A stretch of DNA of 57,870 bases from an uncultured Collinsella sp. (GCA_902488525.1 CABTWP010000005.1:1-57870); one strand, 5' to 3'; counted from the first letter of the stretch, positions 41,220 through 50,315 are shown. Notes: generated from the sequence alone by a model not told the origin. Made by a program: numbers and translations.

Positions 41220-44200
41220 ATGGATATGTTTGAGGACGAGTGCCAGCGTGCCTCGCTTCGTCGCCGTGGCGTAATCGCGCGCGGCGTGGCAAAGCGCTGC
41301 CTGGTGGCATTCCTGGCCTTCGCGATGGCCTTTGGCACCACGCCGGCTCAGCTGTGGGCCGAGGGTGCCGAGGGCATTACCGACGCTGTGGCTCAGGCTA
41401 CGACGCCAGGCGAGGACGCAGCGCTTGCGGGCGGTACCGCTGAGCAGAGCGGCGCCGAGGTTTCGGATTCCGGGAGCGCGCCTGCAGCTAGTGCCGCCAC
41501 TACAGAGGCAGCAACTGGCGACGAAGGCTCGGCGACGGGGGAGAGCCCTGCCACGAGCGAGCAGTCTTCGACGGCATCCGCTGGCCAAGCAGGATCTGCC
41601 GCCGCGGCTGCCGTTCAGACAGAGAACCCGACAGAAACCGGCGATGTCGCCAAGAAGCAGGTCGAGGTCTCGTTCTCGATTATCGGCACCGATGCTGACG
41701 GCAAGGCTCAGACCTGGGTGGCACCTACGCAGCTCAAGCTCGACGAGGGCGCGACGGCTGCGGATGCCTTCGTTAAGCTGCAGCAGAAGACGGGCTTTAA
41801 AGCGGATTACGAACCGAACACGGCATACGGCTTCTACCTCAAAAGCATCACATCTCCGAGCGATGGTCGCACGCTTGCCTACGATCCGACGACTTATGCC
41901 TTCTGGCAGCTGTTCGTCGACGGCGCGTCTTCCTCGGTTGGCGCGAGCAGCGTCAAGCTCACCCAGGGGCAGAAGATTGAGTTTGCCTATACGGCTGGTA
42001 GCTCGTCCCCTGTCGTTAAGGACCAGGTTGCCGCAAATGTGACCGTCATTGGTCGCGATGCCCAGGGCAAGACTCAGACTTGGGTCGATAACGCGCAGTA
42101 TGTGGTGACGTCCGGCTCGAGCGCGCTTGACCTTACGAAGGTCGCGCTCGAGGCGAATGATATTGACGCCGTTGCTGCGGGCTCCTTCATTCTGAGCCTT
42201 AAGTACAACGGTGTTGAGCTGGGTACGCCCCAAGATTATTCGACCTATTGGCAGCTGTTTATCAACGGCAAGTCGAGTGACTATTCGGCGGACAATGTCA
42301 CCATCCATGCCAGCGATACCGTCACGTGGTTCTACGGTGGCTGGGGCGACCAGTTGCCGTCCGATTCTGTCCATGCTTCTGTTCAGGTTCTCGGTAAGGA
42401 CAAGGACGGCAAGCAGCAGGTTTGGGCTTCGACGGGTCAGACGAGTCTCAAGGCGGGCTCTACTGCCAAGGATCTCCTTGAGCAGACCGGCCTTAAGCTC
42501 GATGCTAGCGAATCGTCTTGGGGCTGGTTCCTCAACGGTATTACTTCGCCGTTCGACAGTAAGTCCTATGGCTGGGATGCTGCGACCAAGAGCTATTGGC
42601 GCTTCTACGTAAATGGCAAGTTCGCCGACGTTGGCGCCGGTGCCTACAAGCTCCAGGAGGGTGACGCCGTCACCTTTATGTATGGTGCTGACGCCGATGC
42701 CCTCCCCGGTCAGGTGCTTGGATCCGCCGATGTTATCGGTCCCGATGTCAACGGCAACAATACTCGCTGGGGCTCGGCAAGCAGTGTTTCTTTGCCTGAA
42801 GGCTCTACTGCCCAGAACCTTATTGAGACGGTTCTGAAGGCCAAGGGCGTTACGTACAACGGCTCCCAGAGTGGCGAGTACTGGTTCCTCAATTCCATCA
42901 AATCGCCGTTCGAAGACAAGTCGTACGGTTATGATGCTGCGACCAATAAATATTGGCACCTGTATATCAATGGAGAGCCCTCCTTACTCTGCGCCAATCA
43001 GATTACGCTCAAGAGCGGCGATAAGGTCACGCTTGCCTATACCACCGACGATTCGCCCATGCCCGATCCCGACAAGGTTGTCGTGGACCCGAGTGCGACG
43101 ACTCCTGATTGGGATGCCGAGTGGGCCGGCTACGGCAACAGTGGCAACGGTTCGACCGTAACGGATGCCAAGACGCCTGCGCAGGCCGCCGGTCTTAAGT
43201 GGGCCTTCGATTGGAAGGCCGAGTCTGGTCAGCAGTATGCCAACTGCAGCGAACCTGTCATCGCCAACGGCTTTGTGTACATCGCGACCGAGAACGAGCT
43301 CATCAAGATCGATTCGTCCACGGGCAAAAAGGTTGCCTCTGCGCCGCTTGCCTCCAAGGTGAGCTATACCTCTCGTCCGATCTATACCAATGGCCTTATC
43401 ATCGTTCCGCTCAACGGCGGTGCGGTCCAGGCGATTACTGCAGACAAGCTGATCTGCAAGTGGCTGACGCCTGGTTTGACGGACTTGACGCAGAGCTCCT
43501 GTACCGTCGTTTCGGACGGCGAGTACGTCTATGTAGGCTCGGTCGATATTTCGTATGACGAGAATTACAACGCGACCTACGGCAACGGCTCCTTTGCGCG
43601 CATTAAGATTGCCACGGGCGAAGTTTCTTGGCAGAACATCGACCCTGCCGAGGGCTATTACTGGACTGGTGCGGCTTTGACGGATAAGTATGCCATCGTT
43701 CCTACGAGCGCGGGTACGCTTAAGTGCATTGATAAGACGACGGGCGATGTCGTTTCGACCATGAAGCTCGGCGCTGTCGCAAATGCCGATTGCATTGCCG
43801 ATCCGTCCAATGGTTCGACCTTCTATCAGATGACGCACGACGGAAAGCTCCATGTGATTTCGCTTTCGGCGAAGGGCGTGCTGAGTGAACAGAAGACGGT
43901 TGATCTGGGCCTTACGAATAATCTGAGCGCCCCTGCGGTGTCTGGTGACAATCTGATTGTCGGCGGACAGACGGCTACTGGCTCTGCTCTGGTTCTCTAT
44001 AACCTGAAGACGGGTAAGACCACGATGGTCGCTGCTGCCGACGGCAAGGCGCTGCCGGCTGGCCTCAACGGTATTGCTGCTACTCCGCTGGTGAGTGTTC
44101 AGGGCGGCAAGACCTATGTGTACTTCACCGTTAACAGCGCGGATAGCAAGGATTACGTCAACTACTCTGCTGGTGGTGGCGTGTATCGCTATACGCTCGG

Positions 44201-45035
44201 CGATGCAGAGGCGACGCAGATTTATGATGCGGCTGGCCATTACCAGTACTGTGACTCTCCGGTCATTGCCGATGCTTCTGGCAATCTCTACTACATTAAT
44301 GATTCGGGCACGCTGTTTAAACTTGGAGCTGTCGAGTCTTGGACGGTTGCCTTTAACTCCAACGGCGGGTCTGCTTGCGACACTAAGTTTGTTGCTACGG
44401 CCGATGGCAAGCTGGTCAAGCCGGTCGATCCGACGCGCGATGGCTACACTTTCGGCGGTTGGTATACCGATGAGGCTTGCACGCAGGCGTATGACTTCAG
44501 TACGCCGGTGACGGCCGACCTGACGTTGTATGCCAAGTGGACCAAGAATGCCGTTAACCCTGGCGGTAATGGCGGTTCAGGCTCCAATGGCGGCAATGGC
44601 GGCGTTGGTTCGAATGGCGGCGGCGGTTCTAGTACCGGTACTGGTTCCGGCACTGGCGCTGGCGCTGGTTCTGGCTCCGGCTCGAAGGGCGGCGCTATTG
44701 CCCCGGGTCAGAAGCCGGTGACCAAGACGACGGTGTCGACCAAGACCGAGACCAAGGAAAACAAGTCCGACAAGAAGGGCTCCGATAAGTCCGACAAGAA
44801 GGATGAGAAGAAGTCTGAGAAGAAGGACAGCAAGTCCGACAAGAAGTCCGATTCCAAGTCCGATACGGGCGCTGCTTCCACGACCACTGCTAAGAAGTCC
44901 TCTGGTGCTTCCGAGCAGGAGACGGGCACCAACCCGCTCGCCATCGTTGGCATCGCCGCCGGCGTGATTGGCCTCGCGCTCATCGCCGTCTTCGTGCTGA
45001 CCAAGCGCGGCAAGGGTGACGGTAATGCCCGATAA
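41220..45035 (+). CDS. Surface protein: four DUF4430 domains, beta-propeller, InlB-type repeat
   Basis: This 1271-residue envelope protein is probably a corrinoid-binding receptor. A signal peptide ends near AQLWA (about 42). A Ser/Thr/Ala-rich region is followed by four DUF4430 (transcobalamin C-terminal-like) domains at about 145-262, 267-379, 383-494 and 499-616, each with a YWxxxxNG-type motif (FWQLFVDG, YWQLFING, YWRFYVNG, YWHLYING). A PQQ-type beta-propeller spans 621-1037. An InlB-type repeat follows (1040-1109, GYTFGGWYTDEA, LYAKW), then Gly/Ser and Lys/Asp-Ser linkers and a C-terminal membrane helix (1239-1262) with a basic tail. AGGAG precedes the ATG; 41226 is an alternative. The cobalamin riboswitch upstream supports the role, which is untested. 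Confidence 0.85.
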   Translation: MDMFEDECQRASLRRRGVIARGVAKRCLVAFLAFAMAFGTTPAQLWAEGAEGITDAVAQATTPGEDAALAGGTAEQSGAEVSDSGSAPAASAATTEAATGDEGSATGESPATSEQSSTASAGQAGSAAAAAVQTENPTETGDVAKKQVEVSFSIIGTDADGKAQTWVAPTQLKLDEGATAADAFVKLQQKTGFKADYEPNTAYGFYLKSITSPSDGRTLAYDPTTYAFWQLFVDGASSSVGASSVKLTQGQKIEFAYTAGSSSPVVKDQVAANVTVIGRDAQGKTQTWVDNAQYVVTSGSSALDLTKVALEANDIDAVAAGSFILSLKYNGVELGTPQDYSTYWQLFINGKSSDYSADNVTIHASDTVTWFYGGWGDQLPSDSVHASVQVLGKDKDGKQQVWASTGQTSLKAGSTAKDLLEQTGLKLDASESSWGWFLNGITSPFDSKSYGWDAATKSYWRFYVNGKFADVGAGAYKLQEGDAVTFMYGADADALPGQVLGSADVIGPDVNGNNTRWGSASSVSLPEGSTAQNLIETVLKAKGVTYNGSQSGEYWFLNSIKSPFEDKSYGYDAATNKYWHLYINGEPSLLCANQITLKSGDKVTLAYTTDDSPMPDPDKVVVDPSATTPDWDAEWAGYGNSGNGSTVTDAKTPAQAAGLKWAFDWKAESGQQYANCSEPVIANGFVYIATENELIKIDSSTGKKVASAPLASKVSYTSRPIYTNGLIIVPLNGGAVQAITADKLICKWLTPGLTDLTQSSCTVVSDGEYVYVGSVDISYDENYNATYGNGSFARIKIATGEVSWQNIDPAEGYYWTGAALTDKYAIVPTSAGTLKCIDKTTGDVVSTMKLGAVANADCIADPSNGSTFYQMTHDGKLHVISLSAKGVLSEQKTVDLGLTNNLSAPAVSGDNLIVGGQTATGSALVLYNLKTGKTTMVAAADGKALPAGLNGIAATPLVSVQGGKTYVYFTVNSADSKDYVNYSAGGGVYRYTLGDAEATQIYDAAGHYQYCDSPVIADASGNLYYINDSGTLFKLGAVESWTVAFNSNGGSACDTKFVATADGKLVKPVDPTRDGYTFGGWYTDEACTQAYDFSTPVTADLTLYAKWTKNAVNPGGNGGSGSNGGNGGVGSNGGGGSSTGTGSGTGAGAGSGSGSKGGAIAPGQKPVTKTTVSTKTETKENKSDKKGSDKSDKKDEKKSEKKDSKSDKKSDSKSDTGAASTTTAKKSSGASEQETGTNPLAIVGIAAGVIGLALIAVFVLTKRGKGDGNAR

Positions 45036-45927
45036 GCCCAAGGAGACCAGCGGGCAACAGCCCGACTCCTCGTTTATCCAGCTCGATGATCCAAAGCAAA
45101 AGGGCGCCGCTTCGGCGGCGTCCGCCTCTCGTCGCAAGGCGCTCCTTGGCGTTCTTGCTGCCGCGTGCACCATTCTGATCGTCGTCTCGCTGGGCTTCGT
45201 CCATCCTTCCGAGAGCGGCGCCTGGTCCATTGACTGGATCGTTCAGACCGTGACGGGGGAGAGCGTCGTCGCCAAGGACACCAAGGGGTCTGGCTCGTCT
45301 GCCGCTTCGGGCGAGGCCAGTTCCAAGGATTCCAAATCTTCGAATGATGCAAAAGACGAGCCCAAGGGTTCGAACGACGCCAAGGACGATTCCGAGTCTT
45401 CAAACAAGGAATCGGACAAAAACTCGGATAGCAAGAAGTCCGAGGACCGGGGCGGCAAGAAGTCTGGCGATAAATCCGCTGCCCAAAATACGGGAGCCGG
45501 TGATACTTCCAATGCGTCTGGCGGTGCTTCTTCGGGCGGTGGCCAGTCGTCTGATGGAGCCTCGTCCTCTAATGGTGGAAACGCCTCCTCGGGCAGCCAA
45601 AGCGGCTCACAGGAGTCCAGCTACGTTACGGTGACGGTTTCGGTCACATCGAGCGCTGTGGGCAATCCTGTGTCCTCTGGCGGCACCTTTACCTTTAACG
45701 AAGGCGCCACCGTTTACGATGCCCTGTGCGCGCTAGGCCTTTCTGTCAACGCACACGGCTCGTCGTACGGCACGTATGTTTCCGCGATTGGTGGTTTGGC
45801 CGAGAAACAGTACGGCGGCACGAGCGGCTGGATGTACTCCGTCAACGGCACAACGCCCATGACGGCCTGCAGTAACTACGTTCTCTCCAATGACGACAAC
45901 GTCGTTTGGTATTACGTAACGGGCTAG
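45025..45927 (+). CDS. Membrane-anchored DUF4430 protein
   Basis: This 300-residue partner of the preceding protein has a cytoplasmic N-terminus (1-36), a membrane anchor at about 38-58, a long Ser/Lys/Asp/Gly linker (85-200) and one C-terminal DUF4430 domain (203-300). That domain has TVYDALCALGLS, GWMYSVNG and DDNVVWYYV, the usual cobalamin-binding-type beta fold. It overlaps the previous gene by 11 nt with AAGGGTG as ribosome site, so the two are coupled under the same riboswitch. The linker would let the domain reach through the cell wall, perhaps to pass ligand from the long receptor to a transporter encoded elsewhere. Confidence 0.85.
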   Translation: MPDKPKETSGQQPDSSFIQLDDPKQKGAASAASASRRKALLGVLAAACTILIVVSLGFVHPSESGAWSIDWIVQTVTGESVVAKDTKGSGSSAASGEASSKDSKSSNDAKDEPKGSNDAKDDSESSNKESDKNSDSKKSEDRGGKKSGDKSAAQNTGAGDTSNASGGASSGGGQSSDGASSSNGGNASSGSQSGSQESSYVTVTVSVTSSAVGNPVSSGGTFTFNEGATVYDALCALGLSVNAHGSSYGTYVSAIGGLAEKQYGGTSGWMYSVNGTTPMTACSNYVLSNDDNVVWYYVTG

Positions 45928-45949
45928 AGGCCTCGACATAGCGCGCCAG

Positions 45950-45987
45950 ACGGGCGGTTCGGGCCAACATCCGGACCGCCCGTTTTT
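45950..45987 (+). terminator. Terminator of the riboswitch operon
   Basis: ACGGGCGGT pairs with ACCGCCCGT, extended by TCGG/CCGG, and is followed by TTTTT, 22 bp after the stop. Confidence 0.9.
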
Positions 45988-46023
45988 CATGCGAATGGGA
46001 CTGGGTCGCCGGGTCTCTCTGCA

Positions 46024-46060
46024 AACAAAAAACCGGTTGGAACGGGAATTCCAACCGGTT
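46024..46060 (-). terminator. Terminator of the first gtrA gene
   Basis: On the minus strand a perfect 12-bp stem (AACCGGTTGGAA with TTCCAACCGGTT) is followed by TTTTTTGTTT, 26 bp past the stop. Confidence 0.9.
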
Positions 46061-46086
46061 ATACATTCAAGCAAATAGTGAATCGA

Positions 46087-46494
46087 CTACGACCGTGCGC
46101 CCTCGAGGAAGAAGCGGCGGCTGAAGTAGTTGTACCAGGTGACGAGGAACGTGGCGATGGCCTTCATGGCCTGGTAGCCGATGCTCAAAAACGTGACGCC
46201 CACAAACATGTACAGGTCGTTGAGGCCCAGGCCGATCACCGACAGGATGGTGAAGATCGTGAACTCGCGCTTGCGGCTCATGCCTTCGCGGTGGTCGAAC
46301 ACGTACTTCATGCTGAGCCAGTAGTTGACCACGACGGACGTGATAAACGAAACCGTGGTGCTCATCAAAAAGTCGAGGTGGAACAGCTCGACGAGCGCAA
46401 TGAGCATGCCCCAGTCGATGCCAAAGGAGATAAGACCCACGACAGCAAACTTGAGGAACTGCTTAGTATGAGGTTGTGCCAGCGCCTTGCGCAC
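46087..46494 (-). CDS. GtrA-family membrane protein (copy 1)
   Basis: This 135-residue protein has four membrane helices of the GtrA/DPMS type, a family that helps move polyprenyl-linked sugars across the membrane for wall or teichoic acid glycosylation. It keeps FLKFAVVGLISFGIDWGML and the central NYWLSMKYVFDH, then LVTWYNYFSRRFFL at the end. The start is GTG 46494, with GGA about 12 nt upstream; the site is poor. No glycosyltransferase gene is adjacent. It parallels the second copy 220 bp away (about 40% alike by eye), suggesting an old tandem duplication. Confidence 0.88.
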   Translation of the reverse strand: MRKALAQPHTKQFLKFAVVGLISFGIDWGMLIALVELFHLDFLMSTTVSFITSVVVNYWLSMKYVFDHREGMSRKREFTIFTILSVIGLGLNDLYMFVGVTFLSIGYQAMKAIATFLVTWYNYFSRRFFLEGARS

Positions 46495-46592
46495 GTAATC
46501 ACATCCAATGCGTTGATGAATCGAGCAGAGGATACTTTAGAGCTTTTACAAGGGAAACGTAAGGTCTTTGCCAAGAACTATATGAACTCGCC

Positions 46593-46691
46593 AAATTTTC
46601 AAGAGCTAATCCGCAAACGTTGAAAATTTGCCCGTAAACGAGCGGCACCCACGGACGATACTGCGCTGAGTGCACGTCGTCCGTGGGCGCC
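46593..46691. repeat. Two inverted repeats between the gtrA genes
   Basis: AAATTTTCAA (46593) and TTGAAAATTT (46620) form a perfect 10-bp AT-rich pair. GGCACCCACGGACGA (46644) and its partner at 46677-46691 form a 15-bp pair with one mismatch, 22 bp past the gtrA2 stop. The second may end gtrA2 transcription, though no T-run follows on the minus strand. Otherwise the 219-bp gap shows nothing. Confidence 0.6.
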
Positions 46692-46713
46692 GTAATGCTG
46701 CAGGGGTTTCGAG

Positions 46714-47109
46714 CTACTTGGTCTCGTCGCCCTCCAGGAAGATTTTTCGGGTCACAAAGTTGTAGACCATGACAAGCGCGGTGGCGCAGATCTTGGCGAT
46801 ATTGGCCTCGAGTCCCAGGCCGGCGTTGAGCGCCAGCACGATGCCGTCGTTGAGCACCAAACCGATCACGGACAGCACGACAAAGATGATGAACTCGCGG
46901 CGGCGGCTCATGCCTTCCTTGTGCGCAAACACGTACTTCATGCTTGCGAGGTAGTTAAAGATGAGTGAGATGATAAAGCCGCTGGTGTTGGCGATTAGGA
47001 TGTTGAGGCCCAGACCGTAGTGGAGCAGATTCATAATGCCAAAGTCGATAACCGTGGCAATGACACCGACGACGCCAAATTTCATGATCTGCGCAAGGAG
47101 CTTTTGCAT
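46714..47109 (-). CDS. GtrA-family membrane protein (copy 2)
   Basis: This 131-residue four-helix protein of the GtrA family begins MQKLLAQIMKFGVVG, with IFNYLASMKYVFAHKEGMSR at the centre and YNFVTRKIFLEG at the end, closely matching copy 1 at the same places. I start it at ATG 47109 (GGCAGG upstream); the longer reading from a TTG at 47172 lacks a ribosome site. It is encoded 78 bp after fbp in the same direction and may be read through from it. Confidence 0.88.
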   Translation of the reverse strand: MQKLLAQIMKFGVVGVIATVIDFGIMNLLHYGLGLNILIANTSGFIISLIFNYLASMKYVFAHKEGMSRRREFIIFVVLSVIGLVLNDGIVLALNAGLGLEANIAKICATALVMVYNFVTRKIFLEGDETK

Positions 47110-47187
47110 GGTACCTGCCTTAGGGTGGCGCGGGGACGCCGTGGGGATGACAAACTCAGCAAGTTTAGCCAATCCCCGCGGGTGGGG

Positions 47188-49104
47188 CTAGACGCGCTCT
47201 TCGATAGCACCGTTTCTATATGCATCGAGCAGCTGGCGCAGATCCTGGATCTGGCTGCGAATCTTGGCGCCAGTATCGGTGTCGCTCACCATGCGGCGAC
47301 GGTCTGCTTGGTCAAAACGGTTGGTCTCGCTTTCGATGTCCACGTTGCGCGTGAGTGCCTCGGCAACCGTCGTAAAGGCCCGGTGCGACTTGAGGCGGCA
47401 GCCGCGCGAGCTCGAGATGAGCGTATAGCCGGCGATGCCCGTCTTGGGATGGTAAGCGCGGCAGAAGCCGCCATCGATGACCAGCAGCTTGCCCTCGGCG
47501 CGGATGGGCTGCTCGCCCTTGGTGGTTTTAACGGGCGTGTGGCCGTTGATGATGTGGCCGGTCGGCGAGCATGCCATGGGCGCGACGCCAAACTCGCGCA
47601 TGATATCATCGCAGACCGAGGGCGACTTGGTAAGCGTAAAGTACGGGTCCATCGGCTCGACCCAGGTGCTCTTATCGGCGATATAGGCGCGCTCAAAGGT
47701 ACGCACCAGGCGTCCGCTGGCGGGTGAATTGAAGCCAATCCACAGGTACCACATCCAGTCGAGGGCATCGCGGTCGCCCACGCGCCACGCGCGGCGGGCG
47801 ATGTGGTCGCAAAAATCGAGATAATCGCGGCCAGCGTGCCAGGTGCCCAGGCAGTTCATGCTGCTAAAGGTGCCGTCTTCGTTGAGCGGAACGCAGCCGT
47901 GGAAGAGCAGGTTGCCGTTGGCGACCTTGTACATCGAGCCGTGGGTGTAGAGGAAATCGATATGGCGATGCAGGTGATCGGCGGTTACAAACTCGGACAC
48001 GAGCTTGTCGATGATGTGCTGCTCCTGAGACGTGAGCGTGTAGGGGTCCGCCGGGTCGACGGTGGGGAAGTCGTTGGTCGTGAGCGGCCACACGCTGCCG
48101 TCGGCGAGCGTGACCGTGCCGGTGTCGTGGTCGATCTTGTCGAGTAACAGGCGGTCGGTCATATCGAACTCGGGGTGGCGCTGGATAATCTGGCCCTCGA
48201 GCTTAAAGAGCAGCACGTTGATGGCCTTGATCAGCGGGGTGATGGACTCACCGGCGGTGTAGGTGGCATCGGCAAAGGCGACAAGCTCACGCAGCGAGAT
48301 GCCGTAGTCGTTCTCCAGGATCTCGTAGTTGTCGTAGCGTAGGTTGTTGCGCAACACCGTGGCGATGCAGGCGGGCTCACCGGCCGCAGCGCCCATCCAC
48401 AGCAGGTCGTGGTTGCCCCACTGGATGTCGAGTGAATGGTAGGTGAGCAGACGGTCCATAATTTTGGCCGCGCCGCCGCCGCGGTCGAAGATGTCGCCCA
48501 CCAGGTGCAAGTGGTCGACGGCCAGGCGCTTGATGAGCGAGGCGAGCGACTCGATAAAGTCGTCGGCGCTGGCGGTCTCTAGGATGGACTCCACGATGCG
48601 CTCGTGATAGCGCACGCGATAGTTGTTCTCGTCCGGGTGCGTGTGCAACAACTCGTCGATGATGTAGGCGTAGTCGCGCGGGATGGCCTTACGCACCTTG
48701 GAGCGCGTGTAGCGGCTTGAAAGTGAGCGAGCGACCATGATGAGCTGGTCAAGCATCGTCTTGTACCAGGTTGGCGAGTCCTCGCGCCGGCTGCGGACCA
48801 GGTCGATCTTCTCGCGCGGGTAGTAGATGAGCGTACACAGCTCGCCCTTTTCGTCAAAGGAGAGCGTGTCGCCAAAGATCTCGTCGACATGTTCGCGCAC
48901 GACGCCCGAGCAGTTGTTGAGGATGTGCATAAAGGCTTCGTACTCACCATGCACGTCGCTCATAAAATGCTCGGTGCCCTTGGGTAGGTTGAGGATGGCC
49001 GAGAGGTTGATAATTTCGGTAAATGCGGATTGTTCGGTGGGGAACTGTCTCGACAGCAGGCGCAGATACTTGAAGTCTTGCGGGTTGCGATCGAATGCGA
49101 CCAT
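47188..49104 (-). CDS. fbp: Fructose-1,6-bisphosphatase class III
   Basis: This gluconeogenic enzyme hydrolyses fructose-1,6-bisphosphate. The 638-residue protein is typical of the large Firmicutes-type class III (FBPase_2) metallophosphatase. Metal-binding motifs are FMSDVHGEYEAF, LVGDIFDRGGG and WGNHDLLWMGAA, with INGHTPVK and VIDGGF near the C-terminus. Start ATG 49104 has GGAAGG 6 nt upstream. The upstream region carries several TGGTAAA half-sites, one pair facing each other (CTGGTAAA/TTTACCAG, 49124-49160), hinting at catabolite-type control. Confidence 0.96.
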   Translation of the reverse strand: MVAFDRNPQDFKYLRLLSRQFPTEQSAFTEIINLSAILNLPKGTEHFMSDVHGEYEAFMHILNNCSGVVREHVDEIFGDTLSFDEKGELCTLIYYPREKIDLVRSRREDSPTWYKTMLDQLIMVARSLSSRYTRSKVRKAIPRDYAYIIDELLHTHPDENNYRVRYHERIVESILETASADDFIESLASLIKRLAVDHLHLVGDIFDRGGGAAKIMDRLLTYHSLDIQWGNHDLLWMGAAAGEPACIATVLRNNLRYDNYEILENDYGISLRELVAFADATYTAGESITPLIKAINVLLFKLEGQIIQRHPEFDMTDRLLLDKIDHDTGTVTLADGSVWPLTTNDFPTVDPADPYTLTSQEQHIIDKLVSEFVTADHLHRHIDFLYTHGSMYKVANGNLLFHGCVPLNEDGTFSSMNCLGTWHAGRDYLDFCDHIARRAWRVGDRDALDWMWYLWIGFNSPASGRLVRTFERAYIADKSTWVEPMDPYFTLTKSPSVCDDIMREFGVAPMACSPTGHIINGHTPVKTTKGEQPIRAEGKLLVIDGGFCRAYHPKTGIAGYTLISSSRGCRLKSHRAFTTVAEALTRNVDIESETNRFDQADRRRMVSDTDTGAKIRSQIQDLRQLLDAYRNGAIEERV

Positions 49105-49123
49105 GAAACACCTTCCGATGGGG

Positions 49124-49359
49124 CTGGTAAAACTGATAAACAGCGTCAAACGTTTACCAGTATGCGCCGCTTTTGTTTCGATTTTGCGCCAGCGGCTGAA
49201 TTGTCGGCTGAACGGTTTGGTAAATCGATTTAGTGAAGGTAGATGTGTTGGTCGGGTGGAGACGACAGAGGGTGTTTTCTCAGATATTTATGCGTCGGGT
49301 CGGTGGAGACGATGGTGGTAAAGATGTTCACTATTTTTGGTTCGATTTGGTAAATAGTG
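49124..49359. promoter_or_regulatory. Cluster of TGGTAAA half-sites and palindromes, fbp-degV gap
   Basis: CTGGTAAAA (49124), TTTACCAG (49153), TTGGTAAAT (49217) and TTGGTAAAT (49347) recur. TAAATCGATTTA (49221-49232) is a perfect 12-bp palindrome. CACTATTT (49329) pairs with AAATAGTG (49352). Two near-copies of TCGG(G)TGGAGACGA lie at 49253 and 49302. The gap between these divergent genes is 320 bp. Confidence 0.5.
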
Positions 49360-49387
49360 GACATATGTACCGCATGTAGGCTCACTG

Positions 49388-49396
49388 TGCGATAAT
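49388..49396 (+). promoter_or_regulatory. Extended -10 promoter of degV
   Basis: TGCGATAAT lies 29 bp before the degV ATG. The -35 is not clear. Confidence 0.45.
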
Positions 49397-49424
49397 TTGC
49401 GCAGCAATGAGTAAGGAGCCTCAT

Positions 49425-50315
49425 ATGAGTGATTTTGTCCTGACCTGTGAATCCGCCGCCGATCGAACCCGTGAGTTCTTTGCGTCGCGCAATATCCCTG
49501 TCGTGTGTTTTCATTACGAGATCGACGATGTTGTCTATACGGACGATCTGTATCAGTCGATTACGCCGGACGAGTTTTTTGCCCAGATTGCCGCGGGCGC
49601 CATGCCCAAGACGTCTCAGGTGAGCGTGGGTGAGTACGAGGAGTTTTGGGAGCCGTTTGTTGCCGAGGGTAAAGACGTGCTGCACCTGACGTTGTCGTCG
49701 GGTATTTCGGGCACGTATGGATCGGCCTGCGTCGCGGCGCAGATGCTTGCGGATCGCTATCCCGAGGGCGGCAAGGTGCGCGTCATCGATTCGCTGGCGG
49801 CGTCTTCGGGCTTTGGCCTGTTGTTGGAATATGCCGCCGATGTGCGCGATAGTGGGGCTTCACTCGACGAGACGGCTGCCTGGATCGAGGAGCACAAGCT
49901 CAACCTGCACCACTGGTTCTTCTCGACCGATCTGTCGAGCTACCTGCGCGGCGGTCGCATTTCGGCCGCGAGCGCGATCATCGGCACGGCGCTTAATATT
50001 TGCCCGCTTATGACGGTCGATTGCGAAGGTAAGCTGTCGCCACGTGAGAAGATTCGCACTAAGAAGCGCGCGATTTCCGAGATGGCTAAGACCATGATGG
50101 CACACGTACAGGACGGTGCAGATTATTCGGGTAAGTGCATCATGTCGCAGTCGGCGTGCCGCGAGGATGCCGAGGCGGTCGCGGCGCTGATTGAGGAACA
50201 GGTTCCGCAGCTTAAAGGCAAGATTGAGATCAATGACATCGGTACTCTGATTGGCTCGCATACCGGACCTGGTACGGTGGCGCTCTTCTTTATGGGCGAC
50301 AAGCGCGTGGATTAA
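49425..50315 (+). CDS. DegV-family fatty-acid-binding protein
   Basis: This 296-residue cytoplasmic protein binds fatty acids; in Firmicutes the FakB members present them to the kinase FakA for phospholipid synthesis. Motifs seen are MPKTSQVSVGEYEEFW, LTLSSGISGTYGSA (the carboxylate-binding Ser region) and YLRGGRISAASAIIGTALN, and the close is IGSHTGPGTVALFF. The N-terminus deviates from the usual DSSxD form (TCESAADRT). Whether it is a true FakB depends on a fakA gene outside this window. AAGGAG is 6 nt before ATG. Confidence 0.92.
   Translation: MSDFVLTCESAADRTREFFASRNIPVVCFHYEIDDVVYTDDLYQSITPDEFFAQIAAGAMPKTSQVSVGEYEEFWEPFVAEGKDVLHLTLSSGISGTYGSACVAAQMLADRYPEGGKVRVIDSLAASSGFGLLLEYAADVRDSGASLDETAAWIEEHKLNLHHWFFSTDLSSYLRGGRISAASAIIGTALNICPLMTVDCEGKLSPREKIRTKKRAISEMAKTMMAHVQDGADYSGKCIMSQSACREDAEAVAALIEEQVPQLKGKIEINDIGTLIGSHTGPGTVALFFMGDKRVD

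Noticed and set aside
40902..42959. 685-residue minus-strand frame over the riboswitch and surface-protein gene
   Set aside because: It would be antisense to the conserved riboswitch core and to DUF4430 repeats; no start signals.
44550..44880. Glycine- and lysine-rich repeats in the surface protein as possible CRISPR-like DNA repeats
   Set aside because: They are in-frame low-complexity protein linkers with irregular units and no spacers.
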